Assembly: GCA_030568195.1 (NCBI GenBank)
Contig: JAJLTO010000012.1
Coordinates: 62,001-126,000, forward strand
DNA: 64,000 nt
Origin: Dipodascopsis uninucleata var. uninucleata
Lineage: Eukaryota; Ascomycota; Lipomycetes; Lipomycetales; Lipomycetaceae
Direction of reading: 5' to 3'
The notes beneath the pieces were generated by a model that saw only the letters and a program-made list of their open reading frames with translations, was not told the DNA's origin and ran no database searches. The number at the start of each line of letters is the position of its first letter. The first letter of the stretch is position 1. The translations under genes were made by a program, and so were the position numbers. This document shows, piece by piece, positions 11,811 through 21,985 of the stretch.

Positions 11811-12881
11811 ATGTCGGGCAGTGCTTCGCAGTATCAACAGCTTGAAAAGCTAGGCGAAGGAACATATGCTACCGTGTATAAGGGACGGAACCGAATGACA
11901 GGAGAGCTCGTTGCTCTCAAGGAAATCAGTTTGGATAGTGAGGAAGGTACTCCATCGACAGCCATTCGTGAGATTTCTTTGATGAAAGAGTTAAAACATG
12001 AAAATGTCATGGCTCTTTATGATGTTATTCATACGGAAAACAAGCTTAATTTGGTTTTTGAATATATGGACAAAGACTTGAAGAAGTTTATGGATAGTCG
12101 AGGAGACCACGGTATACTTGATCATGCTCTCATCAAGTCATTTATGCATCAGCTTCTAGAGGGAATTGCGTTCTGTCACGACAATAGAGTTCTTCATCGA
12201 GATCTAAAACCTCAGAATTTACTTATTAACAGCAAAGGTGTCCTTAAGATTGGCGATTTTGGTCTCGCTCGTGCGTTTGGTATCCCTGTCAATACATTTT
12301 CAAATGAAGTTGTTACCTTGTGGTATCGCGCTCCGGATGTTTTACTTGGTTCTAGAACATACTCAACATCTATTGACATGTGGTCTGCTGGCTGTATACT
12401 TGCTGAATTGTATACTGGAAGACCTCTCTTCCCTGGAACTACTAATGAAGATCAATTACAAAAAATTTTCAGATTATTAGGTACACCCACAGAACGTACT
12501 TGGCCGAATATTTCTCAACTTCCAAATTACAGAAGCAACCTAACTATATATCCACCTCAAGACTTGCGGGCAATTTTACCGCAAATAGATCCCCTAGGTA
12601 TGGATTTGTTGTGTGCTATGATTCAGATGCGACCGGAGAATCGTATTTCTGCTCGTGACGCCCTCAAACATCCATGGTTTGCAGACTACTGCCCCACAAG
12701 ACGGCCATCTACTGTTTCAACTCCGCCGACTGCCGTTACGTCAGTTCCTTCCGGACCAACGATAGTTCCTCCGGGAAATACAGGATCGGAAGGTATTGAT
12801 TTACTTCATGCTGTCGCCAACCAGCAAGGTATGATGGGACCGCCCCAATTACCTGGAAACTATGGTATGGGAGGAGTTTAA
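11811..12881 (+). CDS. PHO85: Cyclin-dependent kinase Pho85
   Basis: Single-exon frame of 356 residues. Kinase landmarks are all present: glycine loop [11 protein letters not shown] (15-25), ATP lysine K37, the cyclin-binding PSTAIRE helix (48-54), HRDLKPQN with catalytic D131, DFG with D149, and an activation segment ending in APD rather than APE (174-176) followed by [15 protein letters not shown]. The APD variant and the text around it are typical of Pho85 rather than Cdc28. Pho85 pairs with several Pcl cyclins to regulate phosphate, glycogen and stress responses. After residue 300 comes a Pro/Ser/Thr-rich tail longer than in S. cerevisiae (305 residues). The S. cerevisiae gene has an intron; none is needed here. 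Confidence 0.95.
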   Translation: MSGSASQYQQLEKLGEGTYATVYKGRNRMTGELVALKEISLDSEEGTPSTAIREISLMKELKHENVMALYDVIHTENKLNLVFEYMDKDLKKFMDSRGDHGILDHALIKSFMHQLLEGIAFCHDNRVLHRDLKPQNLLINSKGVLKIGDFGLARAFGIPVNTFSNEVVTLWYRAPDVLLGSRTYSTSIDMWSAGCILAELYTGRPLFPGTTNEDQLQKIFRLLGTPTERTWPNISQLPNYRSNLTIYPPQDLRAILPQIDPLGMDLLCAMIQMRPENRISARDALKHPWFADYCPTRRPSTVSTPPTAVTSVPSGPTIVPPGNTGSEGIDLLHAVANQQGMMGPPQLPGNYGMGGV

Positions 12882-12890
12882 AGTCATTTA

Positions 12891-12911
12891 ATATATATAT
12901 ATATATATATA
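12891..12911. repeat. AT dinucleotide microsatellite
   Basis: About ten AT units directly after the PHO85 stop codon, in its presumed 3' untranslated region. Confidence 0.9.
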
Positions 12912-13167
12912 TTAATAATGCGTTTATTTATTAATGTTAGAATTATATGAAGATCATATCTTGCTCTTCAGAATTTTTTTTTTGTGGAGGGTGGGATAAA
13001 GCCATGATGCTTATTTATAGTAAATTGGAAAATCTGACTCGAATATGCCGCCTTTACATTCTAGCTGAAAAAGATACGAACTATTCCATTGCTATAATAT
13101 CTAAAGATCTAACAAGCCGTTATAAAATAGACGTCTTAAGTAACAACCAAACTCGTAATACACACAA

Positions 13168-14070
13168 TTAATAAGAGGCAGGAAGCATAGCAACACGACC
13201 TCCGTCAATGACAAATACTGTACCATTACAGTATGCTCCGGTAGGAGCTGCAAGATACAACGCCAATCCTGCGATTTCATTTTCAGCTCCAGCACGTCCT
13301 AGAGGAATAATAGATCTTGGAAAGTCACCAAGAGTGTTCTTGTTTGAGGTCTGGTCGGCTGCACCACCTGTCATTTCCGACGGGAACATTCCAGGACAGA
13401 TAGTGTTTACTCTGATGTCGAAAGGGAGTAAGTAGGTAGACAACATCTTACCCAAGTGAATTGTTGCGGCCTTGGTAACATTGTAAGTAAATGACATAGG
13501 CACCACTCTCAAAACACCAGCAATCGAAGCTGTAATCACAACCTGAGACGATGACTTGTGCGTAGGCTTATTCTCGCCGAAAGGATCAATACCATTCTTC
13601 TTGTTGGCCAGATCTAATAGCTCCAGGAATGCCATGACGGTGAAAAACACAGACGTAACGTTGACTTCGAAAGTATCCTGCCAGTTTTCCTGTGAACATT
13701 GCATGAAATACTCAGACAATGCCTTGGCATCCTTCTTAATGCTTTCAGTCGCCTTGATTTGATTTTCAGACATAACACCTGAGTTTGCAAAGAGAATATC
13801 AACATGACCAGATTGTTCCTTAATCTCGGCCACCGCCTTGAGCAAGTCGTCTTTCTTAGTGACATCGCAGACAATAGAATAAATCTTGCCATTCTTTGCA
13901 TATTTCTCAGCTGCGTTATCCAAAATATTCTTTCGTCGACCGAGAATATAAACTATGGCACCATTATTTTCAAGCACCGTAGCGATTTCTAGTCCAAGGC
14001 CGGTACCACCACCTGTAACCACGCAGACCTTTCCCTTAACATCAAACAAAGCACTAGCTGAGAAATCCAT
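13168..14070 (-). CDS. Soluble short-chain dehydrogenase/reductase
   Basis: Single-exon, 300 residues, classical SDR. Cofactor loop TGGGTGLG (19-26), active-site S182 (VITASIAG), Y196 and K200 in YNVTK, and the downstream NTICPGMFPSEMT turn are intact. An Arg-Arg pair after the second strand (LGRRK, 44-48) suggests NADP preference. There are insertions around 100-125 and 152-175 relative to minimal SDRs. No membrane segment or presequence is seen. The family includes mannitol and other polyol or carbonyl reductases; the substrate cannot be read from sequence. Two AGGGG elements lie upstream of its ATG (14154-14162 and 14286-14290), which would fit a stress-responsive promoter. Confidence 0.88.
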   Translation of the reverse strand: MDFSASALFDVKGKVCVVTGGGTGLGLEIATVLENNGAIVYILGRRKNILDNAAEKYAKNGKIYSIVCDVTKKDDLLKAVAEIKEQSGHVDILFANSGVMSENQIKATESIKKDAKALSEYFMQCSQENWQDTFEVNVTSVFFTVMAFLELLDLANKKNGIDPFGENKPTHKSSSQVVITASIAGVLRVVPMSFTYNVTKAATIHLGKMLSTYLLPFDIRVNTICPGMFPSEMTGGAADQTSNKNTLGDFPRSIIPLGRAGAENEIAGLALYLAAPTGAYCNGTVFVIDGGRVAMLPASY

Positions 14071-14913
14071 TGTTATTGTCTATATATTTTGAAAGCAAGT
14101 TATACGTAATAAAAGTTTGTGTGATAAACAGAGTAAGTATCTTACTCTTCATCAGGGGGGGGTCAAAGTTCTTTATATAATAGAGCGGGACCGGGCTTAT
14201 GTCCTTAGGTGAATAATAGTATATTTTTTTGTGCATCCTTTATCAATACTACTCTATATTAAGTCAAAGCTTATCTCAAAATTTCAGGGGTCGTACAAAT
14301 GCATCATTAATCACGTGACTAAGTTTCGGCGAAAAATTAAGCGTGCTGACATGGATTAAGCATAAAAATAGGGCCCGTTCGGTATATGTACCATTTAGAT
14401 GCAGAAATGTTTACTTGTACTAGTATGAATTACGAACTCCTTATGTATGGGGTCGAATAAGTAGTAGGGCCTTGACTTTTGTATTACTTTTGATCTAGTA
14501 GACATACAACTGCAAACTCGAAAGATAGTAAAACAGCGGCTGAGAAGGAGAAAACCGAGAGCAGTAGTAAGAAGCGGTTATGGTAACAACTTGATAAGAA
14601 AATAACGAACAATGAACGATTGAATGAACGGATGGGTGGAGAAACAGGACAAGCTCCACAAGTTGGAAGCATGCGCTAAATAAAGCTGTAGTTGTCTTAA
14701 TCAAAGAAAGAGGAAACACAGTAAACTAATCAAGCCATAACAGATAACCAAATATGAGTCTTCTAGTACTCTGTCTTCTAATTGACAGTCGATCAGAAGT
14801 GAGAGTTAAACTAAAATACACAGACAACAAGAGTAATACATCGGAATAAACAATAGAGATTATCAGTAAGGACATCTAAGCATCAACCGGTAAGCATAAC
14901 AGTCAATAACAGA
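14071..14913. promoter_or_regulatory. Promoter of the 13.2-14.1 kb SDR and 3' region of the RRM gene; two AGGGG stress-element-like sites
   Basis: 843 bp between two minus-strand genes. A run of eight G at 14155-14162, preceded by A, and AGGGG at 14286-14290 match the STRE core bound by Msn2/Msn4-type factors in yeasts, 85-220 bp upstream of the SDR start at 14070. Short open frames near 14484-14719 have no recognisable content. Confidence 0.4.
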
Positions 14914-17115
14914 TTATTGGCCTTCATGCGGACGCATTGGAATCACTACAGGAGCTATAGGCGTCGATGTAGTTGTTACTGCAGGAGGCATGTTTGACGG
15001 AGACGAAGACATTGAGTTTGCAGGATGAACATGTGAAACTACTGGATACTGTTGTAACAATGGTCTCTGGCCTGGAATACTCATGTATGATGTTTGTAGT
15101 TGCACTAGCTGAGCTGCCTGTGCTGCCTGCAGATGCGCAGGATGAATAGGCGCAACTATTGTCGGAGTAGATACTTGTGACTGATTAAACCTGTAAGGCA
15201 CTGATCCATTTGCTCCGAATAGCTGCATTCCATGCAACGATGACAATGACTGCATTTGAAGTGCGGCAGCTGACGACCAGAAAGCTGCATCCTGTGAGTA
15301 TGGATACTGAGCGGACGGGAATGGCATGTGTGGACGCAGAGTAGGCTGTCGAAGATGGTGATGCACAACGTGTCGTTGTTGCTGTTGCTGTTGTTGCTGT
15401 TTCTTGTTAGACACTTTTTTAAATTGAGGTCTAGATCCGGTTGGCTGCATATAATTAAGTGAATTTCTCACAGCTAGTGGAGGAGGTTTAGAATCTGGAT
15501 ATTTGTCCAGTCGAACAGTTAGAACACGGCTCTCAAATTCGACGCCATCTAATTTTTGAATTGCACGGTCCGCGTCTTCCTCAGTTGCGAAAACAGCGAT
15601 TGCAAATCCTTTTGATTCGCCGTCAACATTAGTGATGATATCAATTCGCGAAACTTCACCACCAGTTTTGACAAACTCCTTGAGATTCTGCCATTGTGTA
15701 TCAAATCGAATGTTTCCAATGAAAACTTTCCGTTTGTCAATCTGCTGTCTCTGAGGACTAGACTGCCGTTGTGGTGGAGTATTAGTGGTATTAGATATTT
15801 GCTGCGCGCTACTGTTGTCTGTGGTATTACTATTGCTATCAGCTGCAGCTGAAATTTTTTGGTAATGTAACTGACTATTAGTGAGGCCTGCGCCTATTGA
15901 TTGTGATTCCGACATCAGATAATAGTCCGGAGTTTGCACATTGTATGGAAAAGGTATCGTAGATGGTGATTGAATTGATGATTGAATTGATGATGAAATT
16001 TGGTGGTGCGAAAATCGTCTCTGTGTTGGTTGTCCAGGATGAGGAAGTTGCAGCTGCTGTTGTTGAATAGCATTCATAGAAGACAGAGGAGTAACCTGAG
16101 CTGATGGAGAATTGAAAGGTAATGTTTGAGAGAAGTTAGGGACAGGTAGAACCATTTGAGTTTGAGGGATAAGTGATGCAGATAGCGAGCGAGAGTGCCA
16201 TTCATAGCCATCAAGAAACTCTGAAATGATTTTATAAGCATTAGCAAGACATTCGAGCATTCGAACCAGAAGCTAGCAACAGTGATACTTACCGACACAT
16301 TTAAAGGCAGCATCACGTCCGCGAACTTTGACGCTACCAACTCCTTGGGATTTATTATTCTCTAAGGTGTATACCTCTGTTCTGACAATGTTCTGAACAG
16401 GTATTATCTCTTTAACGAGATCCTTTAGCTCTTGCCAGCGAACAATATAGGGCAAGTTAGCAATTGAAATGATGTATTGAGAGGATGAAGATGAAGATGG
16501 CACAGAAGATGTAGCTGATGTAGTTGATACTGCGGTAGTAGCCTGCACGGTACTATTAACGCTGACAGCTGTCGAACTCGCCGAAGTATCTGCGACGGCG
16601 AGTGACTCCAAACTATCTATGAAATTCCCATGAGTCAATATAGAATCAGTCTGAGCGCTTTTCATAGATGTATTGACGTTGGAATTTGCTGTGAAAACAG
16701 AATTTTCGGTATCCCCAGGTGAGAACGAAACAGAAATAGAGGAATTATCGGAGAACGAGTTGAGTGAATTACTATTTACAATCGTAGGCATTTGAGAGAG
16801 CTTCGAGAGCTGCTGTTCATCGTTCTCACTGAGATAATCAGACTGTCCTGCGTATAGACTAGACGCCTCCTTATCAGGTGCCTGCAGCCGATACGTATTT
16901 TGCTGCCGCTGCTTCTGCATGTCACTATGATCAGTTATCGCCATTGGCGATGAGAAGACTTCAGTGTCTAGCGAAGTCGACGACTTTGATCTTCTCAATT
17001 GTCTCTTCATGACATTACCGTTATCAGCTTTCTGATAATCAAGTAGAGACGAAGCAGATGAGCCTGTAAAAGGAGTTGAAGAAACAATCGTCAACGAAGG
17101 TGGGATCTGACTCAT
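14914..17115 (-). CDS. Two-RRM RNA-binding protein with low-complexity, glutamine-rich tail
   Basis: Two exons on the minus strand, 16293-17115 and 14914-16220. A 72-nt intron (GTAAGT...TTTCAG) splits the first RRM, and the joined protein is 709 residues. RRM1 (about 210-290) has ISIANLPYIVRWQELKDL and, across the junction, EFLDGYEWHSRSL. RRM2 (about 425-500) has KVFIGNIRFDTQW and ESKGFAIAVFATEEDADRAI. The DGYEWHSR end of RRM1 resembles the DGYEW-type RRMs of Gbp2/Hrb1-like fungal proteins, but RS/RGG repeats are lacking, so I do not name it. The rest is Ser/Thr-rich before RRM1 and Gln/Pro/Met-rich after RRM2. A strong splice donor at 17483-17488 on the same strand suggests a further intron in the 5' leader. 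Confidence 0.85.
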
Positions 17116-17482
17116 GATTCTTCAGAGACGGGGCTACCTCAACTCAGTCTCTATTCTATATGTGCTAAGTAAATGCAGTGCGTAACTAAAAAGAAACAAG
17201 GTCCAGACTACTCGCTAGATGTATGTGCAGGAACCTAGAGAGCATATATACATGTGATCACAAGCAGATTGACGATTAGTGCTAATGCAGCGAAACTAAT
17301 TCAGCATCTGTCAGCGCTTTCTTTAGGCGAGTACTAAGAGAGCTGCGAGCTGAACAGCACGGAAGCTACAAATATTCAAGCGGTCGGCAAAACGAGAGCA
17401 GGGCTGCGTGTCGAGTACTATGGTCCAATTACCTAATGCTAAATTAGCACTGGCAGCGTAGCAGCGCAGACGTGAGGCAGAT

Positions 17483-17488
17483 ACTTAC
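17483..17488 (-). other. Strong 5' splice site, probable leader intron of the RRM gene
   Basis: On the minus strand the sequence reads CCGCCAG|GTAAGTATC, a near-perfect complement to U1 snRNA. It lies 370 bp upstream of the RRM-gene ATG at 17115. Possible acceptors (CTTAG, ATAG, TTTTTAG) lie between 17140 and 17200. An intron in the 5' untranslated region is the simplest explanation. Confidence 0.5.
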
Positions 17489-18203
17489 CTGGCGGACACG
17501 AGAGCGCGGCGAAGATGTATCAACAGCGCAGGGCAGGACGTGAGCCAATTCGTTCAGGGACGCAGTGTCGGCGCGCGCAGCAAAAGTACCGGACAGCGAG
17601 AAGCGGCGAGGTGCAGCAAGCGAAACGAGCGAGAGGAATATGACCTAGACGAGGACGGCAGCGGAAATGGCAGACGACACTATCCAGAAGTCTCTAAACT
17701 ACAGCAGCGATGTGAGCGCACAATAGTCCAAGAGCAAGCAGCAGTCAAGAGCAAGCGCAAGCAGCTATTTTTATTATAGGTTTGTCTATTGTGTGTTATT
17801 ATTATTGGTTTAGTGTTATTACTACTGCCGCTGGAGGTACTATTAATTAATATGACAGAGCAGGTGAATTGAATGAAGTAACCGAGATCCGCCAGCGATA
17901 CGCGCAGAGCAGCAGCAGACGAGGCGATATGGCTTAACTGGACGTACTGAGATAAAAGCAGCGCTGAAAGATGACTGGAGGAGTAGGAGGAAAGACACTA
18001 GAGATTGATTAGAAAAGGGACAAAAGGGAACTGGTCAGCTATTTTCCTTTTGCTGTTTGGTGACGGCGGAGGCAATCCGACGTACGTACCAACCACACAA
18101 AGAGCAGGTAGTTTGGAGTAGGTTTCGTTACTTTTTTGGCTGCAGAAGTCAGCGCGAAGGAAAAAACAATAAAAGTACTGTGGTCGCACTAATATGTGGT
18201 AAC

Positions 18204-18254
18204 AATAATAATAATAATAATAATAATGATAATAATAATGATAATAATAATAAT
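18204..18254. repeat. AAT/ATT trinucleotide microsatellite
   Basis: About 51 bp of AAT units interrupted by GAT, inside the gene-poor block. Confidence 0.9.
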
Positions 18255-18799
18255 CAGCCAGTGCTCCCACCAGAACGAAAACCCAAATCATTTGAACAAA
18301 AGAAACGAGCAGGCACAAGTGGGCATCGACAAGAGAAACGCAGCACGATAGGAAAACGCAGTAGCATCATACAAACGGAATGCTAGAGGGTACATGGAAC
18401 GACACGGATATGTGGTACATTTAGAGCACGTAGACCAACAAAAATAAACGAACGTCTGGCGAGAGGGCAACGTGCAGAGGAAAGCAGATTGAAACAAGCG
18501 AAGTGAAACAGCGAAATACGGTTAAGTCTATTTTAAACTTACTGTAATTAATTTATTTCTCTTTAATTAGCAAACCAAAACAGCTATAGTTTAATTAATT
18601 ATAATTCTAATCTCAACTTCTACGTTAAATCTTAATTTCCGTTTTCCGTCTCCATTTCTCTCACGCGCTCTCACAGCACACCGCTTTGCTGCTGCTGCAC
18701 CGTGTATCGCTTGTGTTGCGCCTTCCAGCTGAAAATGCTTTGGCTGTGCGCAAAGAGCGCGACGACTCTGCAGCATGTGGATTGTGCTATATCCAGGCA

Positions 18800-18831
18800 T
18801 CTAGACGCGTGTATATGCGCGCACGTCTAGA
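18800..18831. repeat. Short inverted repeat with 8-bp arms
   Basis: TCTAGACG at 18800-18807 is matched by CGTCTAGA at 18824-18831 across a 16-nt alternating purine-pyrimidine loop. Confidence 0.7.
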
Positions 18832-19457
18832 CAGACGCGCTGCGTGGCACTGAGCGCTCCGTGATGTCGCTGCGCATAAGTGCCATCGTCTCTTTTCTAG
18901 TGTCTGCCGCGTGCAGACCAGCACGGCAGGCAGAACCATGCATGCAACAGAGAACACAGAACAAGAAAAAAAGGCAAAATACGCGGGCTCGAATAAAACG
19001 AAACCAGAAACGCAAGTGTTAATATACGCACAAACAGGAAAGCAAAATACGCAGCTATACACCACTGTGTACAGAACTGTACACGTTACAGCGTGGCACA
19101 CTAACAGACGTATACATACACACATCAGCGCAGGGTAAACTAAGCAGCCAAAAAGCAATCTCTGTACAGCTTGCAATACAAGATATGGACATGGTCCAGC
19201 GCTATCCACTGAGAGATGCCCTAATGGAACGCCATGACGAAAGTGGGCTGCCATGGCTTGCTCCTTGCACAGAAGGCGTTTAGCAATGACGACAGTGTCG
19301 CTGACGTCCGTTGGGCGCTCTGAGCTTTCCACCGACTCTATCGCAGTGCCTGCGTAGCCCTGCGCGACAGCGCAGGCGATGTGCGACAAGCTGTAGCTCG
19401 GTACCCGCAGACACGGCACGTTAACATCGTGTGTCGTCGTCTAGTGGGCTTTCTTCA

Positions 19458-19488
19458 AGTCAGCAAGCTGCCGGGCAGCTTGCTGACT
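19458..19488. repeat. 31-bp near-perfect palindrome (15-bp arms, 1-nt centre)
   Basis: The left arm AGTCAGCAAGCTGCC (19458-19472) is the exact reverse complement of the right arm GGCAGCTTGCTGACT (19474-19488), with a single G between them. It could form a cruciform in DNA or a stable RNA hairpin. No poly-T follows, so it is not an obvious Pol III terminator. Confidence 0.9.
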
Positions 19489-19961
19489 GTGCAAGTGCTC
19501 GATTCTGTTCGTAGCGCGCCCGCTTGCCGGCGCAAATGTGGCCCATCCCTGGCTGTGCATGTCAATTCCCGTTCACAGAGCCTGCTGAATGGCGGTCCCA
19601 CAAAAGGGCCGCTCGCTTTTGCGACTCTTGTAGCAACTCTATAGCAGCGCTATACACTGCGGTTGGACAACAAGGAGAGAGTACTCGCTACTTCGACCGC
19701 CTCAGCTACCGCTACCGCACATTGTGGGTGCCATGCAACAAGCCCTAGTATACGTGAACTAATTAGGCATCTCTTAAAAACTCAGCGTCAAAGTCTATTT
19801 ACTAGCGCCTTGACTATAAAGCCGCACTTGCTCAAAATGACATCATCGTCTTCCGCGGCAGCGCATACTTCCCGGAATGCACGTCGACCGCGGCGTCTAC
19901 GCGACGCTAGGGAGATCGGAACATCAATCTTAAATAGCTTGGCTTTTTGAGGTCTTGGGTG

Positions 19962-21659
19962 CTACAGAATTCTCTGCCTTAGCTGCAAAACAAAAGTATA
20001 TAAGTGAGGGCAAAATAAACAAAATGAAATGAAAATAATAAAATAACAAAACAAAACATAAAAATAAAAAAAATAAAAAGTAAAAGGACTCTAGAGCGTA
20101 AAACCAAACCTTCGTAAGCTCTAGCAGCGCTGACCCGAATCCGGTTAACACAGCTTTTTTGGACCCTGTTCCTGCGTCATACTCTCTTGTCGGCCGCTCT
20201 ACGTTCCTGCATAGGCTCTATCCCTCCCCCTTTTTCTGCGTTCTCTCTTTCCTTCGCACTCAAACTTTGTTCCATCCCGATTCCTCTAGTTGCGGACAGC
20301 TTGAGCAGCCCTTCGGCTAACTTAGCCTCTTCTGGCTACCTTACTCGCTCCCTGACATCATCGCGCAGTCGCTCACATTGCTCGAATATCTCCCTCGTGC
20401 TGTCTCCCATGGCGTCAGGTGACTTTCTGTCACGTGATTCGTCTCTGTTCTTCGCGGGCTCTGCGCCGAAGTGGTATCGAGCGAAGCTGCCGTCTACGTA
20501 GAGCCGGGCGCTGGTGCGGCCCTCGTTGACAGCCACGCGAACCATGCGTCTGCGTATGGTTGCGAGGATTCGCAGACAGTAGCGGTAGCGTGCAAGGTGC
20601 TCCAGCGGAAGTTCTGGCAGCCGGTAGCGCTCTATGCTGGTTTTAGTCCTATTCTTGGCCGACGCGGACTGCGTCTGCGGTCTTCGACGGCCTGACGGTG
20701 GTTCGTGCTTGTGGATCTCCACGTATACTTCACTCTCTGATTTATAAATGTAGAATGCTTCGTTATCTGCAAAGAATTCTACTGTCATTCTCCCAGCGTC
20801 TATGGTTACCCCGCATTGGCTCGTCTTAGTTCTTATGCTAGGAATGTCTTCCAGTTTAGGAAGGTACCTTAGTTCCACGCCATCTACTGCCATTTGATGG
20901 CCATTGCTGTTGCGATTATGCGGGCGCTGCTGCAGCGATGTAGTTTGTAGCCGTTGCTGATGCTTGTCGCGTTGCTGCTGAGTAGCGAGCAATGTTGTTT
21001 GGAAAGTCGTTCTAGCTTCCTGCAGAGTGCTGTTGCTTGTCTTTGTTCTCGTCAAATTATCCGGATCTACCACGCAGACGATCTGCTTATTAATTCGGCC
21101 AAATTCGACATCTTTGAACGACACTACGAAGCCGCATTTTTTGGATGCATCTTGCACGTCTTTGGCTATGCTTAGGTCTGCATCGACTTCCTCGTAGAAT
21201 TCGTACAAGAAGTACACACAGTCCGCGTCTTCAAATATTTTTAATGGCTGTAATATTTTCTTGCCCATCTTCTCGAAATAGTCCATTGTTGTACTTAGCA
21301 TTGACAACAGCCCTGTGCGGTTGTCGTTTTTATCCATCTGCATTGTTTGATATTCTGTCAGCACTCTATCCTGTTGGCAGTTCAGGAATAAAATAATAAT
21401 TATGCGTTTAGTTTATCAACAACCTACAATTTTCAAAACATATTTATTGCCATCTGACATGCGAGAGACTTCGGCTGTATCCACGATATATGAGAATTTT
21501 CTCATGCGTTCCACGACGTAGTTCTTGAACAATAAAAAAGTCATTAGTATTCCTGAGAAATCTTTTCGAGTTGCTAATGAACAGAATAGAACATACATTG
21601 ATTTGATCACTTTGCTCTCTTTTGCTCGTACGTTTGGTCTCCTTGACAGCAATCATCAT
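19962..21659 (-). CDS. PLK4-like polo-box protein with a vestigial kinase domain
   Basis: Proposed exons on the minus strand: 21597-21659, 21428-21523, 20345-21370, 20110-20217 and 19962-19982 (437 residues). The first three are well supported (donors GTATGT and GTAGGT, branch sites TACTAAT and ACTAAAC). The last two are tentative (donor GTTTGG is weak); otherwise the frame ends at TAG 20336. Residues 22-112 read as a kinase N-lobe: YIVDTAEVSRM, KYVLKI with the lysine, a TEYQTMQ helix, and KIFEDADCVYFLYEF at the hinge. No HRD, DFG or C-lobe follows. Residues about 220-355 match the PLK4 cryptic polo boxes: PSIRTKTSQCGVTI, then YRLPELPLEHLARYRYCLR, where animal PLK4 has [20 protein letters not shown]. 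Polo boxes bind scaffold proteins. Catalysis is not expected. The gene is GC-richer than its neighbours. Confidence 0.68.
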
Positions 21660-21985
21660 ATCAATATCACAGCCCTTACACCATCACTCTAGTTCACAGG
21701 TTAGCTACGACTCGTCCCTCTATTTGTTTGTCGTGCACTGTATACACTCGTGAGTTGTGCGTAAGGATCCATCGATTTGTTTTTCTAAATCCTTCATGCA
21801 TATCATAATCACGTGACTAACGCGTTTTGTATGCTGTCAGCTTTGTGATCAGAATGTCTTTATTCACTTGTAATGTATAGATGTATAAATATATGTAGTA
21901 TACGAAGATATATATAGTTTATTAGTGATTCACGACAAAGAAAGAACCAAAAAAAGAAATACGTTTATTATATCATGACAGGTAT
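21660..21985. promoter_or_regulatory. Promoter of the PLK4-like gene and 3' region of the arrestin-like gene
   Basis: 326 bp between two minus-strand genes. No additional frame or RNA is evident. Confidence 0.4.

Larger units (their letters stand above)
17116..19961. other. GC-richer gene-poor block upstream of the RRM gene
   Basis: About 2.8 kb with no recognisable gene. It is clearly richer in G and C (CAG, GCG and CGC words) than neighbouring spacers and holds several open frames on both strands. The longest is 210 codons at 18787-19419 minus, with Cys-rich content and no domain I know. These frames overlap one another and look like by-products of composition. The block contains a CAG|GTAAGTAT donor on the minus strand, an AAT repeat, an 8-bp inverted repeat and a 31-bp palindrome (separate entries). 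It may serve as a long regulatory region or untranslated leader for the RRM gene, or carry a non-coding RNA. Confidence 0.45.

Noticed and set aside
17481-17520. ATACTTACCTGGC on the plus strand equals the start of metazoan U1 snRNA.
   Set aside because: The following sequence lacks the U1 stem-loop I and II motifs and an Sm site. The match is explained as a consensus 5' splice site on the minus strand, which is complementary to U1 by nature.
18787-19419. A 210-codon minus-strand frame rich in Cys, Val and Leu.
   Set aside because: It overlaps other frames on both strands, lies in a GC-skewed block, and shows no domain, splice context or typical protein composition. It is likely a chance frame.
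20336-20338. In-frame TAG after the polo-box region, with open frame continuing beyond it, at first looked like stop-codon readthrough.
   Set aside because: The stop lies six bases inside a possible intron (donor GTAAGG after 20345, acceptor GGATAG at 20218) that joins in phase 0 to an open exon at 20110-20217. The continued frame also closes at a TGA, so readthrough is not needed.
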